A DNA stretch of 64,000 nt from Helicoverpa zea (Eukaryota > Arthropoda > Insecta > Lepidoptera > Noctuidae). The position numbers and the translations under genes were made by a program. The stretch is taken from NCBI RefSeq assembly GCF_022581195.2, contig NC_061452.1:7633501-7697500 (forward strand). Reading direction: 5' to 3'. Shown one piece after another: positions 1 to 13,400 of the stretch. Position 1 is the first letter of the stretch. Each line of letters begins with the position of its first letter. The notes under the pieces are model-generated. The model did not search any database and was not told where the DNA came from. It saw only the letters and a list, made by a program, of their open reading frames with translations.

Positions 1-535
1 AACATTTTATTAATTTCTTTATTCAGAAAGTTTGGTTTGAAACAAAATAGTACATATAAATGAAGACTACCATGCATTCATGGTTATTTTCCCCCGTGAG
101 TCGCCTTGTATATCAGCAGCCCAGCTATGGCCTCTTTTAGGCCTTGAAACTACAATTTTTGTCAGGCGCATACAGGTACCTACGTAGGTATATGTCATCG
201 GAAAATAACAGGATCCGTAAGTTAACAATTTTCCTAGGAAAATAAACTTTTGAAGGATTCCGAGAGGTACCTACCTAGGTAAATTGTATTATTTTACTCG
301 TAGGTATAGGTATTTTGTTTCTTAATAAACTTACCTACCTACTAGAAATTTATTAACTTACGGATGGATTATTGATATTTTGATTTGCCAAACATTTGTA
401 GTTTTGTTAGACCGAGCTAAAAATCTGTTGTCTGAGCACTTGCATATACATGAAGCGCCTCCTATTTCTCAAATCAAATTCGGGGTCGCACAATTTAACA
501 AGTTAAAATGAGTTGTTTGACCACACTGGCCTACC

Positions 536-807
536 AGGGGCTAGATTCTGCTAATTTTACCTAAGCGACATACGATTCACATCCGACGGCATTAAATAAA
601 CGTTTTTATCCTTTTCTGTGATTCAACAATGAATCATATTGTCTAGGTACAAATTATTTACGATTGCAATATGATTGTAGAGCTATAATAGTAGCAGAAT
701 ACCCGCTAAGGTACTATTCTTTTCTTGGTTTATGGCAAGTAAAACTGCTATTGCGATTAAGTTCTATTCAATTTTGACTATATGAACTTAGCAGAATCGG
801 GCCCCTG
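536..807. mobile_element. Diverged MITE, GGGCCCGATTCTCC-end family
   Basis: The left end resembles GATTCTGCTAATTTTACC and the right end reads AGCAGAATCGGGCCCC. The interior shares ACATACGATTCAC, AATGAATCAT, TTTACGATTGCAA and AGTAGCAGAAT with better copies at 38.7, 42.6, 43.3 and 48.3 kb. It lies downstream of the PABP gene. Otherwise I see no gene between the left edge and the PABP 3' UTR. Confidence 0.6.
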
Positions 808-1482
808 GGCACCGACTGGAAACGAATGATGAAGTTACAAGACGATCATTTTTATCTAAGAGCTCTGCCGAAATATTTAGGCCAGGTTAATTAACCTAAC
901 GCTCTGTAAGATCAAGGGATCGTTGCAATTTACCTGTATTCTACACGGGTGCGGCCAATTCTTGGCGGAACAAAAAAGAAGAATGCAGTGTCTAGAACTT
1001 TCCTGATGACCGTGCACAACACACGGAATATACAGGTTCGGATCCGAACTGCATTCTCATAACATAGGTAGGTATTCAAAGAACACAAAAATAAAAACAC
1101 TGATTAATGTGAAACTTCCACAAAATATATGTAACAAATCATAAAGGAATATTGAATCAGTTACATAACGAGACCAAGTTTACAATCCATGGTATCATAC
1201 AAATGTAAAACCGATTAAAGATAAAAGAATGAAATTGAAAGAACATAAAGCCAACTAAATCCCCTTCTAGAGATACAATAGAAATAAAAAGCTAATGAAA
1301 AACTTAAACCAAACTTCTCAGTTAATGTAAAAAGTCTTACGAGTTCAGAATACTCTTTCAAATATAGAAATGTTGACAGTTTCTTATTTTTGTTTGCAGA
1401 ATTGCACTCTAATATTGGGTATAATAATGTTATTATATAATTATTTAGAAGGAGTGCAATCCACTTTTTTTTTTTTTCAATT

Positions 1483-1488
1483 TTTATT
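1483..1488 (-). terminator. Candidate poly(A) signal of the PABP gene
   Basis: TTTATT on the plus strand is AATAAA on the minus strand, about 120 nt past the stop codon. It is the nearest clear signal, but the true cleavage site cannot be seen from sequence alone. Confidence 0.4.
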
Positions 1489-1610
1489 TATGTATTTTTT
1501 TTATGAGCGGGATTAACAATGTAAGATGTTCAAAGCAGTATAATTAACAAGAACATGTTATGGGTTCTTGTATCTTAAAATCTGGTCAGTATTATATTTG
1601 GCCTTTATCC

Positions 1611-4600
1611 TTATTCTTTTTTAGTAGCTTGTTGTTTAGCCTGGTGAGCTTGCAAAACTGCAACGGCTTCATCAACCTTAGCTTTCAGTGACTCTCCATG
1701 TTCTAACATATGTAGTAGTTCTGAATTATCAATTTCCAAAAGCATTCCTGTAATTTTTCCAGCCAAATCTGGATGCATCCTTTGAATTAGTGGGAACAAA
1801 CGTTCTCCAAGCATTTGCTTTTGTTCTTGAAGCGGAGCAGCAGCTAACATAGTTGATGTTAAGGGTTCTTGGCCCTGGATATGCACAGCCGGTTGTGGAG
1901 CTGGCGGATTGCGCATGTTAGCAGTGTACTTATAACCTGCAGGGCGGCCACTCTGCGTAACAAGTGGAGCACGAATAGAGCCTGCAGCAGCCACACCTTG
2001 CTGTCCTGTAATAGGTCTAGCCCCAAGAGATGTACGAAGTGCTGCTTGTGTTGGAGCCCTAGGTGCAGGTCGGAAAGGCGCTTGCATATTGGGATATCCT
2101 GATGCAGCTGTTTGAGTACTGGGTCTGACAGGTGGCTGTGCAGTCCAACGCGGCGATGGTCTTATTTGAGTCATCTGAGCTGGGCCATAGAATCTTTGAG
2201 CTGGAGGAATTGTTGGAACAAAATATCCTCCTGCACCACCCGGTTGGAATATTTGGCCCATTTGCTGCATGCGCATGCTGGCCATTCTTTGCATATATTG
2301 TGAAGTCAAGTGGGCCTTTCGATCTTCTTTGCGCTGAGCTAAAGCAACATACAAAGGCTTTGTTCCAACAATACGACCATTCATTTCTGTTACAGCTTTA
2401 GTAGCTTCCTCTGGAGATGAGAAGCAAACAAATCCAAAACCTTTACTGCGTCCATCCTCCAACATAACCTGAAATACAATCACACATTTATAAAAATAAA
2501 ACATTGTCAGTCTCTGCAAAAACACTGACATCCAAGTGTTAAGATAAATTGTAAAGTCACTTGATTATCCAAGAGATTGCGCCCAAATGCTACTGTTCAA
2601 CTTCTTTCCACATTTTTTTTTATTAAAATTGTGATTTTTATATCATATATTTTAATTTAAATAATTTTAGGTTCCAGATGCTCAAGTTCCCCACCCCCAC
2701 AACAAAAACGTCTGTTTCTCTTAAAACAACTGTTTACTTTATAGCCTGGATGTGCAAATTCATAGTAACAGTGACATTCAATGTCTCTTCTATGTGAAAG
2801 TGAGTGTTGTAAAAACTAACCAATGCTAACTAGTAATAGATTAAAAAATAATGATTAAATATATAAATTTTGTAACAATGTCAAATTATTCTGATTGAAC
2901 TTCAGTTACAAACTTTATATAATCATTATTTAAAAAAACAATATAACAACCTAAAATGATAAAGTTATTTCATAGTTAGAAACAGTTAAGCCACATAAAC
3001 TTCACCATATCTGCTAATGGTCAGAAGACTGATTGAATGATTAAAATAAAAAAATGAATAAACAGTTAAGCGCAAACGAAGGATTATCCTTGTATATAAC
3101 GTACACAGGAATTATTGTTGGCTATGTGTCAGTGTTACTGTTAATTGAAGTTATCTAAAAAGGCTTTAAGCATGTTGGCTTCAGCCCAATGTTTTCCTTA
3201 CAGAATTCCAGGACTTGACAGTCACCTGGTCTGGTAACAATCCTAGTAATATCGTATTTCAATACATAGTATTAAACAAAGTCGCTTTTTCTGTCCCCAT
3301 CTCAATTTGTATGCTTAAATCTTCCAAACTATGCAACCAATTTCCAAACAGATAGGATAATTAAAGAGGAAGGTTTATACATATAATAACACACATTAAA
3401 TACTGGGGAAATACTGTTATCCCGTGCGAAGCCGGAGCGGGTCGCTAGTCCTACTAATGTTATAAATGTGAAAGTTTGTGAGAATTAATCGGTGGGACAG
3501 ATTCGGTTGATATTTGGTATGTGATACCTCAGATTAACACTTATGCTGTTTTTTGTCAACACATCACGCGGCGAAGCCTCGGGAGGAAGCTAGTATGTAA
3601 TGATATGACAACCCAAATGTTGAGTGAGGCCAGAATTATTTATTTTTTATGCTACCTGTGAAATTGGCAATTATTAACAAGTTGATACTCACCTTAGCTG
3701 AAGTGATAGTTCCAAAGGGAGCAAATTCTTTACGGAGACGTTCATCATCAATAGTATCATCCAAGTTTTTAACATACAGGTTGACGCCTTGATAACGTGT
3801 CAATCGCTCAGACTTCAACTGTTCGAACTTACGCTTTAGCTCTTTCTGGCGTTCTGCTTTCTTTTGAGCCCGTCCTACATATAAAGGCTTTCCTTCAACA
3901 AGTTCTTTTCCATTCAACTCCATGCATGCTCTCTCGGCAGCATCTGGATCTTCAAATGCAACGAATCCGAAACCTCTGGATGTTCCGTCATCTTTATACA
4001 TTACTTTATGGCTGGTAATTCGGCCATATTTTTCAAACATGTCTTTAAGCATTTCATCACTAAAATCTTCTCCAAAGTTCTTGACATACACATTGGTGAA
4101 CAACTTAGCCTTTTCACCGAGTTCCTTTTCACGTTCCTTACGTGGAATAAATCTACCCACGTAAACCTTTTTCCCATTTAAAAGCATTCCATTTACTTTT
4201 TCTATGGATTTGTTAGCAGCCTCCTCAGTCTCAAAATGAACAAATCCATATCCCTTAGAGGCACCTGTTTCATCTTGAGCAACTTTGCAGCTTAGAATAT
4301 TTCCAAATGCAGAAAAAGTGTCATACATGGCTTTGTTGTCAATGGTTTTGTCAAGATTTTTAATAAAAACATTCCCAACGCCAGATTTGCGAAGAGATGG
4401 ATCTCGTTGGGACCACATGATTCTAATAGGTCTTCCTTTGATCATATCAAAATTCATAGTGTCCAAAGCTCTTTCAGCTAAAACAAAAAAAGGAACAATA
4501 AAGAACTGAAACATAGTACTACACAATTATTACCTGTGGAAAACAAAGCATAATTTACAATTATTTGGACAATCTGGGGACAACAGCATAAAACAAAAAA

Positions 4601-7225
4601 GCTAAGTCAAAATTGGTTGTAACAAATTCTTAAGGAGAAAGCTTCAAGTAGTAGGTTGAAGGTTGAATTTCCCACTACCAGTCAAAGCATTCACATCAAC
4701 TGCCATAAAATATAATAATAATTTCTAATGTACTTCTATGGCAGTTATTCTACTAATACTCTGGTCTTGAAAGTGTTATACTATCAGTTTTATGTCAATC
4801 AGACAATGTCGTCTAACTTTAGGGTGCGTCTACCAATGCATGTAGCTGGAGCAAGTGTTAACATGTGCAGTGACGCGCACAACGTAACAGAGCATGCGGG
4901 TGGGTATTTTGTTTGGTACATGCGCGAGTCGCTGGACCTGCACGTTTTTAAAATGCATATAACCTGCCTCAACATGCGCAAGCTACACCGTGCACCGTGC
5001 AGATACACCCTTAATGACAATGAATCAAGACATAGAAGGCATTGGAAATATTTTTTTTTGTAATTAAATGATTGGGAACATAAGTATATCTTAGACACCA
5101 ATGACTGTTTCGGATGGCACGTTAAACTGTAGGTCCCGGCTGTCATTACAGGTAGTCAGAAGCTAGTAAGTCTGACACCATTCTAACCATGGGGTTGGCC
5201 AGGTAACTGGGTTGAGGAGGTCAGGCAGGAATGTCACTTTATAAAGCACTAGTACTCAGCTACATCCGGTTAGACTGGAAGCTGACTTCAACATAGTTGG
5301 GAAAAAAGGCTTGGAGGATGATGATGATGATGATCGGGAACATAAAAGGAATCATTCCTTAATTTTCTAATCATACATATTTCTATATTAGTCAAACACA
5401 ATAACCAACACCAGTAAAAAAATATTATGATTTTTTTAATGAGATTATCCCAGAAGCTCCTAAGGTGTTAGACTGTTAGAGAACCATTTTGTTCTAGACT
5501 TTGATCATCAGCCTTTTCATAACTAGGTTGGCCTGTCTGTCCTCCTTAAACCAGTTTGGCAACCCAAACCCTGGATATGACTGGTTGTCAGACTTTCTGG
5601 CTTCCAACTACCTACAAAAAACTGCCAAAGGTGTTCAGAAGATAGCTGGAGATCACCAATTTATCTTGCCTTTTGAAACATGGAGGAACGCAAAATGAAT
5701 AGATGGTCATCCAACTAGACTGTCCGTGCCAATTGCACAATGTTATCATCATTAGCCACATGCTTGCAAATATACTGGCCTTTGATTCAGTGACAAAAAT
5801 AATCTTAACATGAATGTATGTTTCAACTATCGGATTTTTTTTAACCTTTAGTGTTATTAAATTAGATAGAACATTCATCATAAGTAAGAAAATGTCACCA
5901 CGATATTATCAATTTTTCAGACATATGTCACAGATCACCAGACTAAAAATCACACATTAAATATATAAGGTAGAGCTATTTATGAACTTACACTGATTTA
6001 ATAATACAAAAAGATACTGTGGAAGTGGATATGCCTCAAGTTCCAAAATTAATAATAAAAGTCATAAAATCTTAAATAAAAAAGCCTTTGTTTTACACTA
6101 TTTAAACTATTACACCCGTGACATTGGCAAACAACAACATCCAATGTCTGGGTTGCAAAATTTTAATTCACAAAACTGTGATGTTGCCATTCTCTTACAG
6201 CGACAGCTTGTAAGGAAAAGAAATAATACTTGAAATGCTGCATTCCTATGAATATTTCTTTCAAGTACATGAATAACTCTACCTAACTTCCACCAATGCT
6301 TATCATAGTGAGTATATTGTTAGTAAATGCATACAATCTCATTCTGACGACAATAGGATAGGACCACTCTTGAAACTTAAATATTTTGGTAGCAAAAAAA
6401 TTACTGATGTCCATTTAGTAATGAAAATATGACACCAACAAACGAGTCAACTCAACAATAGAGTATAGAAATTATTTTCACAGCTATAGACTTCATCATT
6501 ACTTCATATTACCTCAAGATTAAACATGAGTAAAATATAAAAAAATAATTATGTATGTTAGAATTATAAGGGAGTTTATTTTAATAATTAACTAAACATT
6601 TGTGACAATGGCAGCAATTTTTTTCCATACTGAATAGTTTTAAAATACTATATCCATCCAGTCAATGCTTGCTACAAATATTGAAAAGCGGAATCAAACA
6701 TTAACATCAAACAGTCCCACCTTGTGGAAGAAAAACTGGAACATCTTACACCCCAGCAAAAGTCTGTATGTTACATTTAAAGAATCTTTATGTAAGATTA
6801 TATCATTCATATACTTCATGTGTTAAATCCCCAATCAGAAATATTGCTGACAATATTAGAGAGCAGGCACCACAGCTTCATTAATTTCAGTCACCATTAG
6901 AGAGATACATTTGTGAATAACATGATGCCAATATACTAAGTCTCAAGATGGTGCAAGAAATTTTTATGTCAAAAATACCTAGACCGTATTATATTAAAAA
7001 TAGGTAAAAAAAATATACAAAAAGGCACTTACCATCGGCAGGTTGCTGAAAGTTAACATAAGCATAGCCTAAGGATCTGCGAGTTATCATATCGCGACAT
7101 ACGCGTATTGAAAGGACCGGACCAGCGGTAGAAAATTTCTCAAACAACATGGCCTCGGTAATATCGGAGTGTAAATCCCCGACATACAGAGATGCCATAG
7201 GGTAATTGGGTGGACCAGGATTCAT
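1611..7225 (-). CDS. pAbp: Cytoplasmic polyadenylate-binding protein (PABPC type), 3 coding exons
   Basis: Coding exons (minus strand): 7033-7225, 3693-4477 and 1611-2468, giving 611 aa with consistent phases. It binds mRNA poly(A) tails in the cytoplasm and contacts eIF4G and PAM2-containing partners. Four RRMs are visible. Their RNP1 motifs read LGYAYVNF (RRM1), KGYGFVHF (RRM2), RGFGFVAF (RRM3) and KGFGFVCF (RRM4). A Pro/Ala/Gln-rich linker follows, then a C-terminal MLLE domain (PLIQRMHPDLAGKITGMLLE) and a KKE tail. The start is the MNPGPPNYPMASLYVGDL methionine, as in other insect PABPs. Length is slightly below the usual ~630 aa. The two introns are 2.6 and 1.2 kb. The 5' leader carries an A-rich tract and a TOP-like pyrimidine run (listed separately), the known signals for PABP autoregulation. 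The gene is head to head with the TDRD7-like gene. Confidence 0.96.
3419..3593 (+). mobile_element. Two abutting Helitron-type ends in PABP intron 2
   Basis: A fragment ending GTCGCTAG (3419-3448) is followed at once by a unit starting TCCTACTAATGTTATAAA (3449) and ending GGAAGCTAG before T (3593). The second unit has a GC-rich subterminal stretch (CGCGGCGAAGCCTCG). TC start, CTAG end and no TSD are Helitron hallmarks, and the start resembles lepidopteran Lep1 elements. Confidence 0.6.
4822..5010. mobile_element. GC-rich MITE with TTA target duplication
   Basis: The ends read GGGTGCGTCTACC and (reverse) GGGTGTATCTGC, flanked on both sides by TTA (4819-4821 and 5011-5013). The ends resemble those of the larger element at 43083-43892, suggesting one PIF/Harbinger-like family (3-bp TWA duplication). 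It lies in the first PABP intron. Confidence 0.5.
5084..5335 (+). mobile_element. 5'-truncated tRNA-derived SINE
   Basis: This copy lacks the tRNA-like head but has the body (AGACACCAATGACTG, GGCACGTTAAACTGTAGG, TGAGGAGGTCAG) and a GAT/ATG microsatellite tail. It is flanked by a direct repeat GGGAACATAA (5074-5083 and 5336-5345). Full copies lie at 14.2, 42.1 and 63.1 kb on the other strand. Confidence 0.85.
5512..5690 (-). mobile_element. Old SINE-related fragment
   Basis: Degenerate matches to the same SINE body (GACTGGTTGTCAGACTTTCTGGC, shortened here to its core TTGTCAGACTT; also GTTCAGAAGATAGC). No TSD is visible. A similar ancient copy is at 38.33 kb. Confidence 0.4.
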
Positions 7226-7372
7226 TTTTAAAATTTCACTGTAGCAGTTTACGTCGACATTAACTTAAACGTAGGCAAAGATCAACTTCACTTTCTCTTT
7301 ATAATGACTATCGCATTCCTCAGACCACGTTGCACGCTTACGTACACTAACTTAAAATCAAGTGATTCCCGT

Positions 7373-7440
7373 TAAAATTTTGTTATTTTACTATTTTTTT
7401 GGATTTTATGTATTTTTTTGTTTTTTTTTTTTTTATTTTA
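7373..7440 (-). promoter_or_regulatory. A-rich 5'-leader tract of PABP mRNA
   Basis: On the minus strand this is a run of A clusters broken by short T/C bases, about 148-215 nt upstream of the ATG. PABP genes from other animals carry such an A-rich leader, which the PABP protein itself binds to repress its own translation. Position and composition fit; binding is inferred. Confidence 0.6.
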
Positions 7441-7525
7441 CAAGAATATTTCACGAAATTCTGAGGATTGTGTGACCTATTAATGAAGGGAACACACAAC
7501 CTCACGTGAACACACCTTGCTCACC

Positions 7526-7536
7526 AAAGGAAAGGG
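7526..7536 (-). promoter_or_regulatory. TOP-like pyrimidine run, possible PABP transcription start
   Basis: The minus strand reads CCCTTTCCTTT. PABP mRNAs are classic 5'-TOP messages, starting with C followed by pyrimidines. A start here would put the A-rich tract inside the leader. Just upstream, 7555-7564 (AAGATGGCGG, plus strand) resembles a YY1/Pho core common in housekeeping promoters. Confidence 0.35.
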
Positions 7537-8149
7537 TGACGTTTAAGTATATTCAAGATGGCGGACTCAGCCACCTATGCCATGTTTGAATAGTGGAATC
7601 ATAGACAATTAGTAGTTTATAAAAAGTTGTTATATTGTCAAGCTATATTTTATGGAAAAAAAATATATACATAACAAAAACCCACTGGCAAATCCGATAA
7701 TTAGGTAAGTAAGTAGATGTTTACACTTTAATTTAAACGTACAGCTAGACTTTTCTGTGTTTTGAAATGTAGAATTTATTATAAATTAAAAAAATGTGAA
7801 TTTGGTGACATAAATTCTGTGCAGGTGTGAGGGCACTTCCTCTCGTTATTTTTTATACCGAAGGATAATCTGATCACCGCATCATCATTGAAAAAGGGCC
7901 TTCTCCAACCCTTAGTTAGAGAGCCCCAAGACCTACAATAACGTAAAAAAAAACCAAGACAGTGATAGATGGAGTTGTACCTACTACGTGACCGGCCAAT
8001 GCTAAGAAGATGCCAAGTTTGCTAAGTTGAAAAAAAATATCTGGATAATTTGTTTTGAAAATCTCTCGGGGTATTTGGATAATAATTTGAATTATTTATT
8101 TTCTCATTTTATTCCATTTGTATTCCCCTTTCCTTTAATTATCACTACT

Positions 8150-8516
8150 CAACAAAATTTTCCTTTATTATTGTATCCAAGGTGAAACATATAAATTTTT
8201 GCAGATTATCTATCACAGAATCGAAGTCTAGAACACAGGACTGTTGAAAACTCGTAATGATGTAAAGTAACTGGATTTGAATTGAGAAGAGCAGTACTAA
8301 ATGATTCTTTAGTTAGAAAATACAAAAAAAAATAGTGTCTGTAGAAAAATGGCTTTAAATATCGTTAAAAAAGCGTTTTTAGGCATTTTCAGATTGGTTT
8401 TTCTCCAAAACTAGACATGCTAGAGCAGTCCAGTGTTCTAGACTACGATTCTGTGATAGATAATCTGCAAAAATTTATATGTTTCACCTTGGATACGAAA
8501 ATGCTGTTGACTAGTG
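8150..8516. mobile_element. Inverted-repeat MITE
   Basis: The arms at about 8155-8248 and 8423-8512 are reverse complements: GTATCCAAGGTGAAACATAT and AGATTATCTATCACAGAATC recur inverted. It lies between the divergent PABP and TDRD7-like genes. The outer edges are uncertain. Confidence 0.55.
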
Positions 8517-8575
8517 TTATTGATGACAAGTTTCGTTATACGACCTCAAAATTATATGATGCTGATAAGATATTA

Positions 8576-9018
8576 AGCCCCCAGTACACATTGGCCTGTA
8601 TTGGGCCAAGCTCTGCAATGCACAAATGTAGGCCACGATCAAATTATGGTGTTTACACATTGCCGCATGGCTCATTGCTGCCTGGCAAACCACTTGCGAT
8701 GGACGTTGAAGTAACTAAGGCTGCGGCTATTTATTTGTATACTACACTACTATATTTACAACTACTTATATTTATTTTTGCACGCAATACAAAAGTGTAC
8801 TATCCTCAGCGGCCGGTGACGAACTAAACATTGGCCGAATGTGTAAACACCACAGGCCACGCTGGGCCACGATTCCTTTGATGCGTGCCCAAAAAATAGA
8901 CAACTCGCTGAATGCACGCCAACATTGACAAATTGTCCGCCAACGTATCCCAATACCCCGTGTACACATTGGTGATGGAGTGTATTGGCCACGCTTGGGC
9001 CAATGTGTACTGGGGGCT
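8576..9018. mobile_element. MITE with AGCCCCCAGTACACATTGGC ends and TTA duplication
   Basis: The two ends are inverted copies (AGCCCCCAGTACACATTGGC and its complement), flanked by TTA at 8573-8575 and 9019-9021. GTTTACACATT and GTGTAAACACC recur inverted inside. A 3-bp TTA duplication suggests a PIF/Harbinger-type origin. Small ORFs here are by-products of the repeat. Confidence 0.75.
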
Positions 9019-9200
9019 TTATGACGCTCGGCTCCGTTCCTTCCAGTAACGTACAGTCAACTTCAGGTCAGTGGTAACAGTTTTGTAGCAAAATCGTACT
9101 TATTACTACTGACTTAAGGTGCATGACAGTTACCACTGATGTGCGGTCTACCGTACTAAGATCAGCGCCATCTAGGTAAAGATGAAAAAGAAAATCCCTC

Positions 9201-9419
9201 ACCACCTTATTATAAAACGTGGTTTAAAAAAAGTACTGGAAACCACCACCGCACCGTCCCGAACAAAATCAGTGGGTTGAAGCTATTACTAAAGCGGGTA
9301 CTTCTTAAGGTAGAATTCCGTGCACCGCAACTGTCGCCTATGACAGTCGTCGGTCGTTCGCGACAATAGTCAAACAATGAAAATTCTACCTTTAAAATCA
9401 CGTTTTATAATAAGGTGGT
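9201..9419. mobile_element. Short MITE with ACCACCTTATTATAAAACGT ends
   Basis: Inverted termini ACCACCTTATTATAAAACGT and its complement enclose about 180 bp. It is part of the MITE cluster in the PABP-TDRD7 intergenic region. Confidence 0.6.
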
Positions 9420-10441
9420 CAGTGTGCAAATTGGCCGTACAGAGTCAATGTTGAAGGATGTGCGAAGATTTTTAGCTATTTAAATTTTGAATTTCTTATA
9501 GATTAAAAAAAAATGCAAATTTATTTAATTTATAATTTCTATTTAGAAATCAAAACAAAATTCCATTTATTTTCTGACTACATTGCATTGGCCCATGGAT
9601 GGATATATACCGGGCCTAGAGATGTATCCAAAAGTTTCGATCAGCGGGCAAAATATGCATGTCGATGATGTCGATGCTTTTTTGTATGGGAATGTTTTGT
9701 ACCGTCATGTTGGCTGCAGTCTCTACATTACATCTGTGCTGTCGGTAGTCTGTACACTGTACATTAATAATTAAGTATGTTGGTATAACCGCAATTGCAA
9801 AAAAAAAAAAAAATAGTGCAATAAAATACTGACTGCAAGTACAAGAAGTAGAAGTGGAAAAAGAAGGGGATGCACTGTTGGATTGATGCTGAATTTGATA
9901 AAGTTTTACTGCTTTGAAATTAAATTGCAGGTCGGTAGCATTTCATATTTTACGGTGCATTAGAAAATAATGTTGTAAGTTACATTAAGAAGTTTTAAAA
10001 CGTTTTTTAACGTAGTGAAAGTAGGTGTGTGTGTAAACTGTTTACGATATTTGTTGTAATGATCTGATTTCTCTTGCTTACACGTCACTGATCGTTTCAG
10101 ACTAATTTATGAGGGTTGTTTCTTTTAAATAAATTAAAAACTATATAAAAGTTCGGTAATATTTAGCTTACTGGTGATACTGCCAATAGACCACCGGCAT
10201 TTACTGTATGTGAGGGCAGAGATAATTTTTATAAAGTGCAAGAGGTACCATTTCAATAGTTAAGTAATCCAATCGTCCAAGTGATTTAAGATCCGTTGAG
10301 TATTAATTTTTGTGTTAATTACTAGGTACCTATTAAGTGTATCCATTTGGTTGGCAGATAACTGAACATACATATCCAAGGCACATTATTAATTGTAACT
10401 TTTGTAAAACGAAATTGTCAACAGAAAGTTTCTTCTTGGCT

Positions 10442-13400
10442 ATGGCTGACAAAGAGCAGGTTATTCAAGCATTGAGAGCTACCTTGATATCAGTAAAAGG
10501 AGCTTTGACAATCAAGCAATGTAACCGTAAGTCTTACTTTATTACTAGTACATTTTCTCAACTACATATAAAGGGTTGGTTTCCAGTCAAACCGGATGCA
10601 GCTGAGTGTCCAGTGTTTTACCAAGAGCGACTGCCTATCTGAACTCCTCAACCCAGTTACACAGGCAACCCAATACCCCTGGGTAAGACTGGTTGTCAGA
10701 CTTATTGTCTTCTAACTACCAGTAATGAATGCCAAGGATGTTCAAATGACAGGCGGAACCTACAGTTTTATTACTACTATCTGTCTCCTTTTCGGGGACA
10801 TTCAGAAGTATGTTGGATGTACTTCTAAACTATGATAAGATGGACACCCTTCCATCTGTATCCATGTGCCAAGGGGAACCTTATGATCGAGTGATCGCAG
10901 CAACAATGTACTTATACCTACATTGTTTAAATTTGATATTAATTTAGAAACTGGGAAGCTACTTTAATTATACTAGACTAATGTGGGCATGCATGACAGC
11001 AATGTGATCTGGAAATTAGAGGGAATTCACAACTCAACCAAAGTTTTTGTGTGGTGTGTTAAATAATTTTTACTTCCTTGTTCCCTGGCAGTTCATAACA
11101 TAGTTATAGCCTTGTAACCTAGCAAGTTTTTGAAAATGAATCATTATAATATAATATTGAATGAATGGCACGAGAGTGGCAGTGGGCTCGTCATGCTGGA
11201 TCAACTCTTGAGAGCTCCTGTTGTGTAAGCTGAGTAAACAGTTAAAGCAAAAATTATGTATGACAGAATTGTTTCCCTTTAAAAGTAAAAAAAAAATGTC
11301 TGTGTCATCATGTTTATACCTTAGGATTAGCTTTCCGTAACCTTTTTTATGCTTATCAAATTATTTTTCATAGTATTTATTCTCAAACAAGGCATAATTT
11401 GGGAGGTGTTTTTATGAACATGATATTAATCCTTATCCAAATAAATACGTTATATATCACAAATATTTAATTTACAACAAAGTTGTTTTTTAAATTGATT
11501 TAAGAGAATATTCTAACTAAGAGATACAGCAGTTTTAAAATAACAACACAGCAAAATAATGATTGAGTACTGCGCACAGTACTAGACCATTATTCGATTC
11601 CAACGGGAGTTGGTAGTTGGCATTGAAGTCCTGTTTTTGAAAAATTAATTTAAAATTTGTCAGTGAGCCGAATTACGAAGTCGCTTGCCACCTCTAGTTA
11701 ATGTATAGATAGGTAAATAAAATGCAAAAATCAAGGTAAATGCCCACTAATGCGGAATTGATCGAAAAAGTTACCGCGGCTTTGGTACACAAAGGGATCA
11801 ACAAGGAACATTGTGGATTTTAGTGAGTAAGAGTCTGACACTCCCTCACGCTGTACCCACAGCTGGCTGTACGGTGTCATTTGATGATATCCCAAGAAAA
11901 AATTGATTACCTTTAGTTAAGTGCATACTCAAATGGGTTAGGCATGTATATTGTATAGTTATGTATTTTAATTAATAGATGAAAATAATGTTTTGAAATA
12001 TAACGTAATAGAAAGAATGTACTGTGTGTGATAATAATTAATTCTGCTATTGTTATGATTACACATTTGCGCGCGGCGGGGTCATCCGATATCTGTCAGA
12101 GGTGGGTTACTTTCACGGAGGAAGGAAAGATGAGATGGGATTAATATCTCAACTACCAATTTTAGACCGCCATATTTTTCATCTGTCATGCAGCTGAAAT
12201 CTAGTAATAAATAAAAACTAATTTGAATTCTGTAGGTAGTAAAATAAGTAAGCAATCCAACCATTTTTGTAATATGTATTCAGATATCATAATATCCTAA
12301 GTGTTGCATTTTTTTAAAACAAATTTTATTGCAGGTGACTATCGAGAGTTGCAAGGAGAATGGATACCTTTCAAAAAACTTGGTTATCCATCATTGGATA
12401 AGCTTTTTATTGATGTTCCTGGTTTTAAAGTGACTCAAATAAATGGTGAATGGTATGTTGATGCAATAGCTAGCCAAGAGACACAACATATAGCTACTAT
12501 GGTGGCACGACAAAAGTCAAGTAAAAAGGCTACACCAAAATTGAGCTATCCAGTAAGTTGATAGTGAAAGTTTACATATACTTGTTATGTAATAGCCATT
12601 TTCGAACTCATAACTTTTTTCAGAATCGATTCCCAAAAAAACAAGGGTCATGGCGAAAACCAGCTTCTAGCTATACGGCAAACTACAATAATCAGTACTC
12701 CAACCAATATTATAGAGCAAAGACCAGTGCCCCATTTAACAATAATAACCAATATCATAAGGTGAGTAATTTAATTAAATTTCGGTAAAATATAATTGAA
12801 CACCTACCGTATATAAAGAAGCCAGTGCATATACCTATGCATGTGATATTTTTTATTATCGTACATCTTCCAAAAAACCAAATAGTTTCTGACAATTCGA
12901 GGTTTTTTTTTGAGAATAAAAAAGAAATTGTTCTCAGGAGAGTGACAAGATGGCGTTGTACCTACTACGTGAGTGTGCCTCTGCCAAGTAAAAAAAAAAC
13001 ATTACATTTTTAAATTGTTGGTGACAAAAATTATTACTATTCGACTATATAAATTATTAGACTAAAAATATTTGCCTCAAGGCAGTACACTCGGTCCTAG
13101 TAATTTATGTGATTGCTCCCCATTAGGTGTGCGTTCGCGCAGCGGAATGTTGTTGAATTTAAAGATTTTAATTATGCAGATAATTAGTGTATGACGTCCT
13201 ATAATTGTGTATGGTAAAAAAAAATTGTGTATGCAGCCATTGTGGAGAAATTAACTAAAATTTGTTTCCTCTGGGCGAACGTTGTCCTGGCGGAACTTTT
13301 TTTAATCCATAGACTTTAGAAGAAAAGAGATGTGTCCAAAAATTAGTGTGTATTTGTGTATAATTGATTATGTATGAATGAAATCAGTGCATGCATAAAC

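Noticed and set aside
8417..9018. ORFs of 76-136 codons on both strands
   Set aside because: They lie across two inverted-repeat MITEs and have no domain motifs.
10337..10441. N-terminal extension of TDRD7
   Set aside because: The frame begins with GTG, not ATG, and has no family similarity. The first ATG at 10442 immediately precedes the LOTUS domain.
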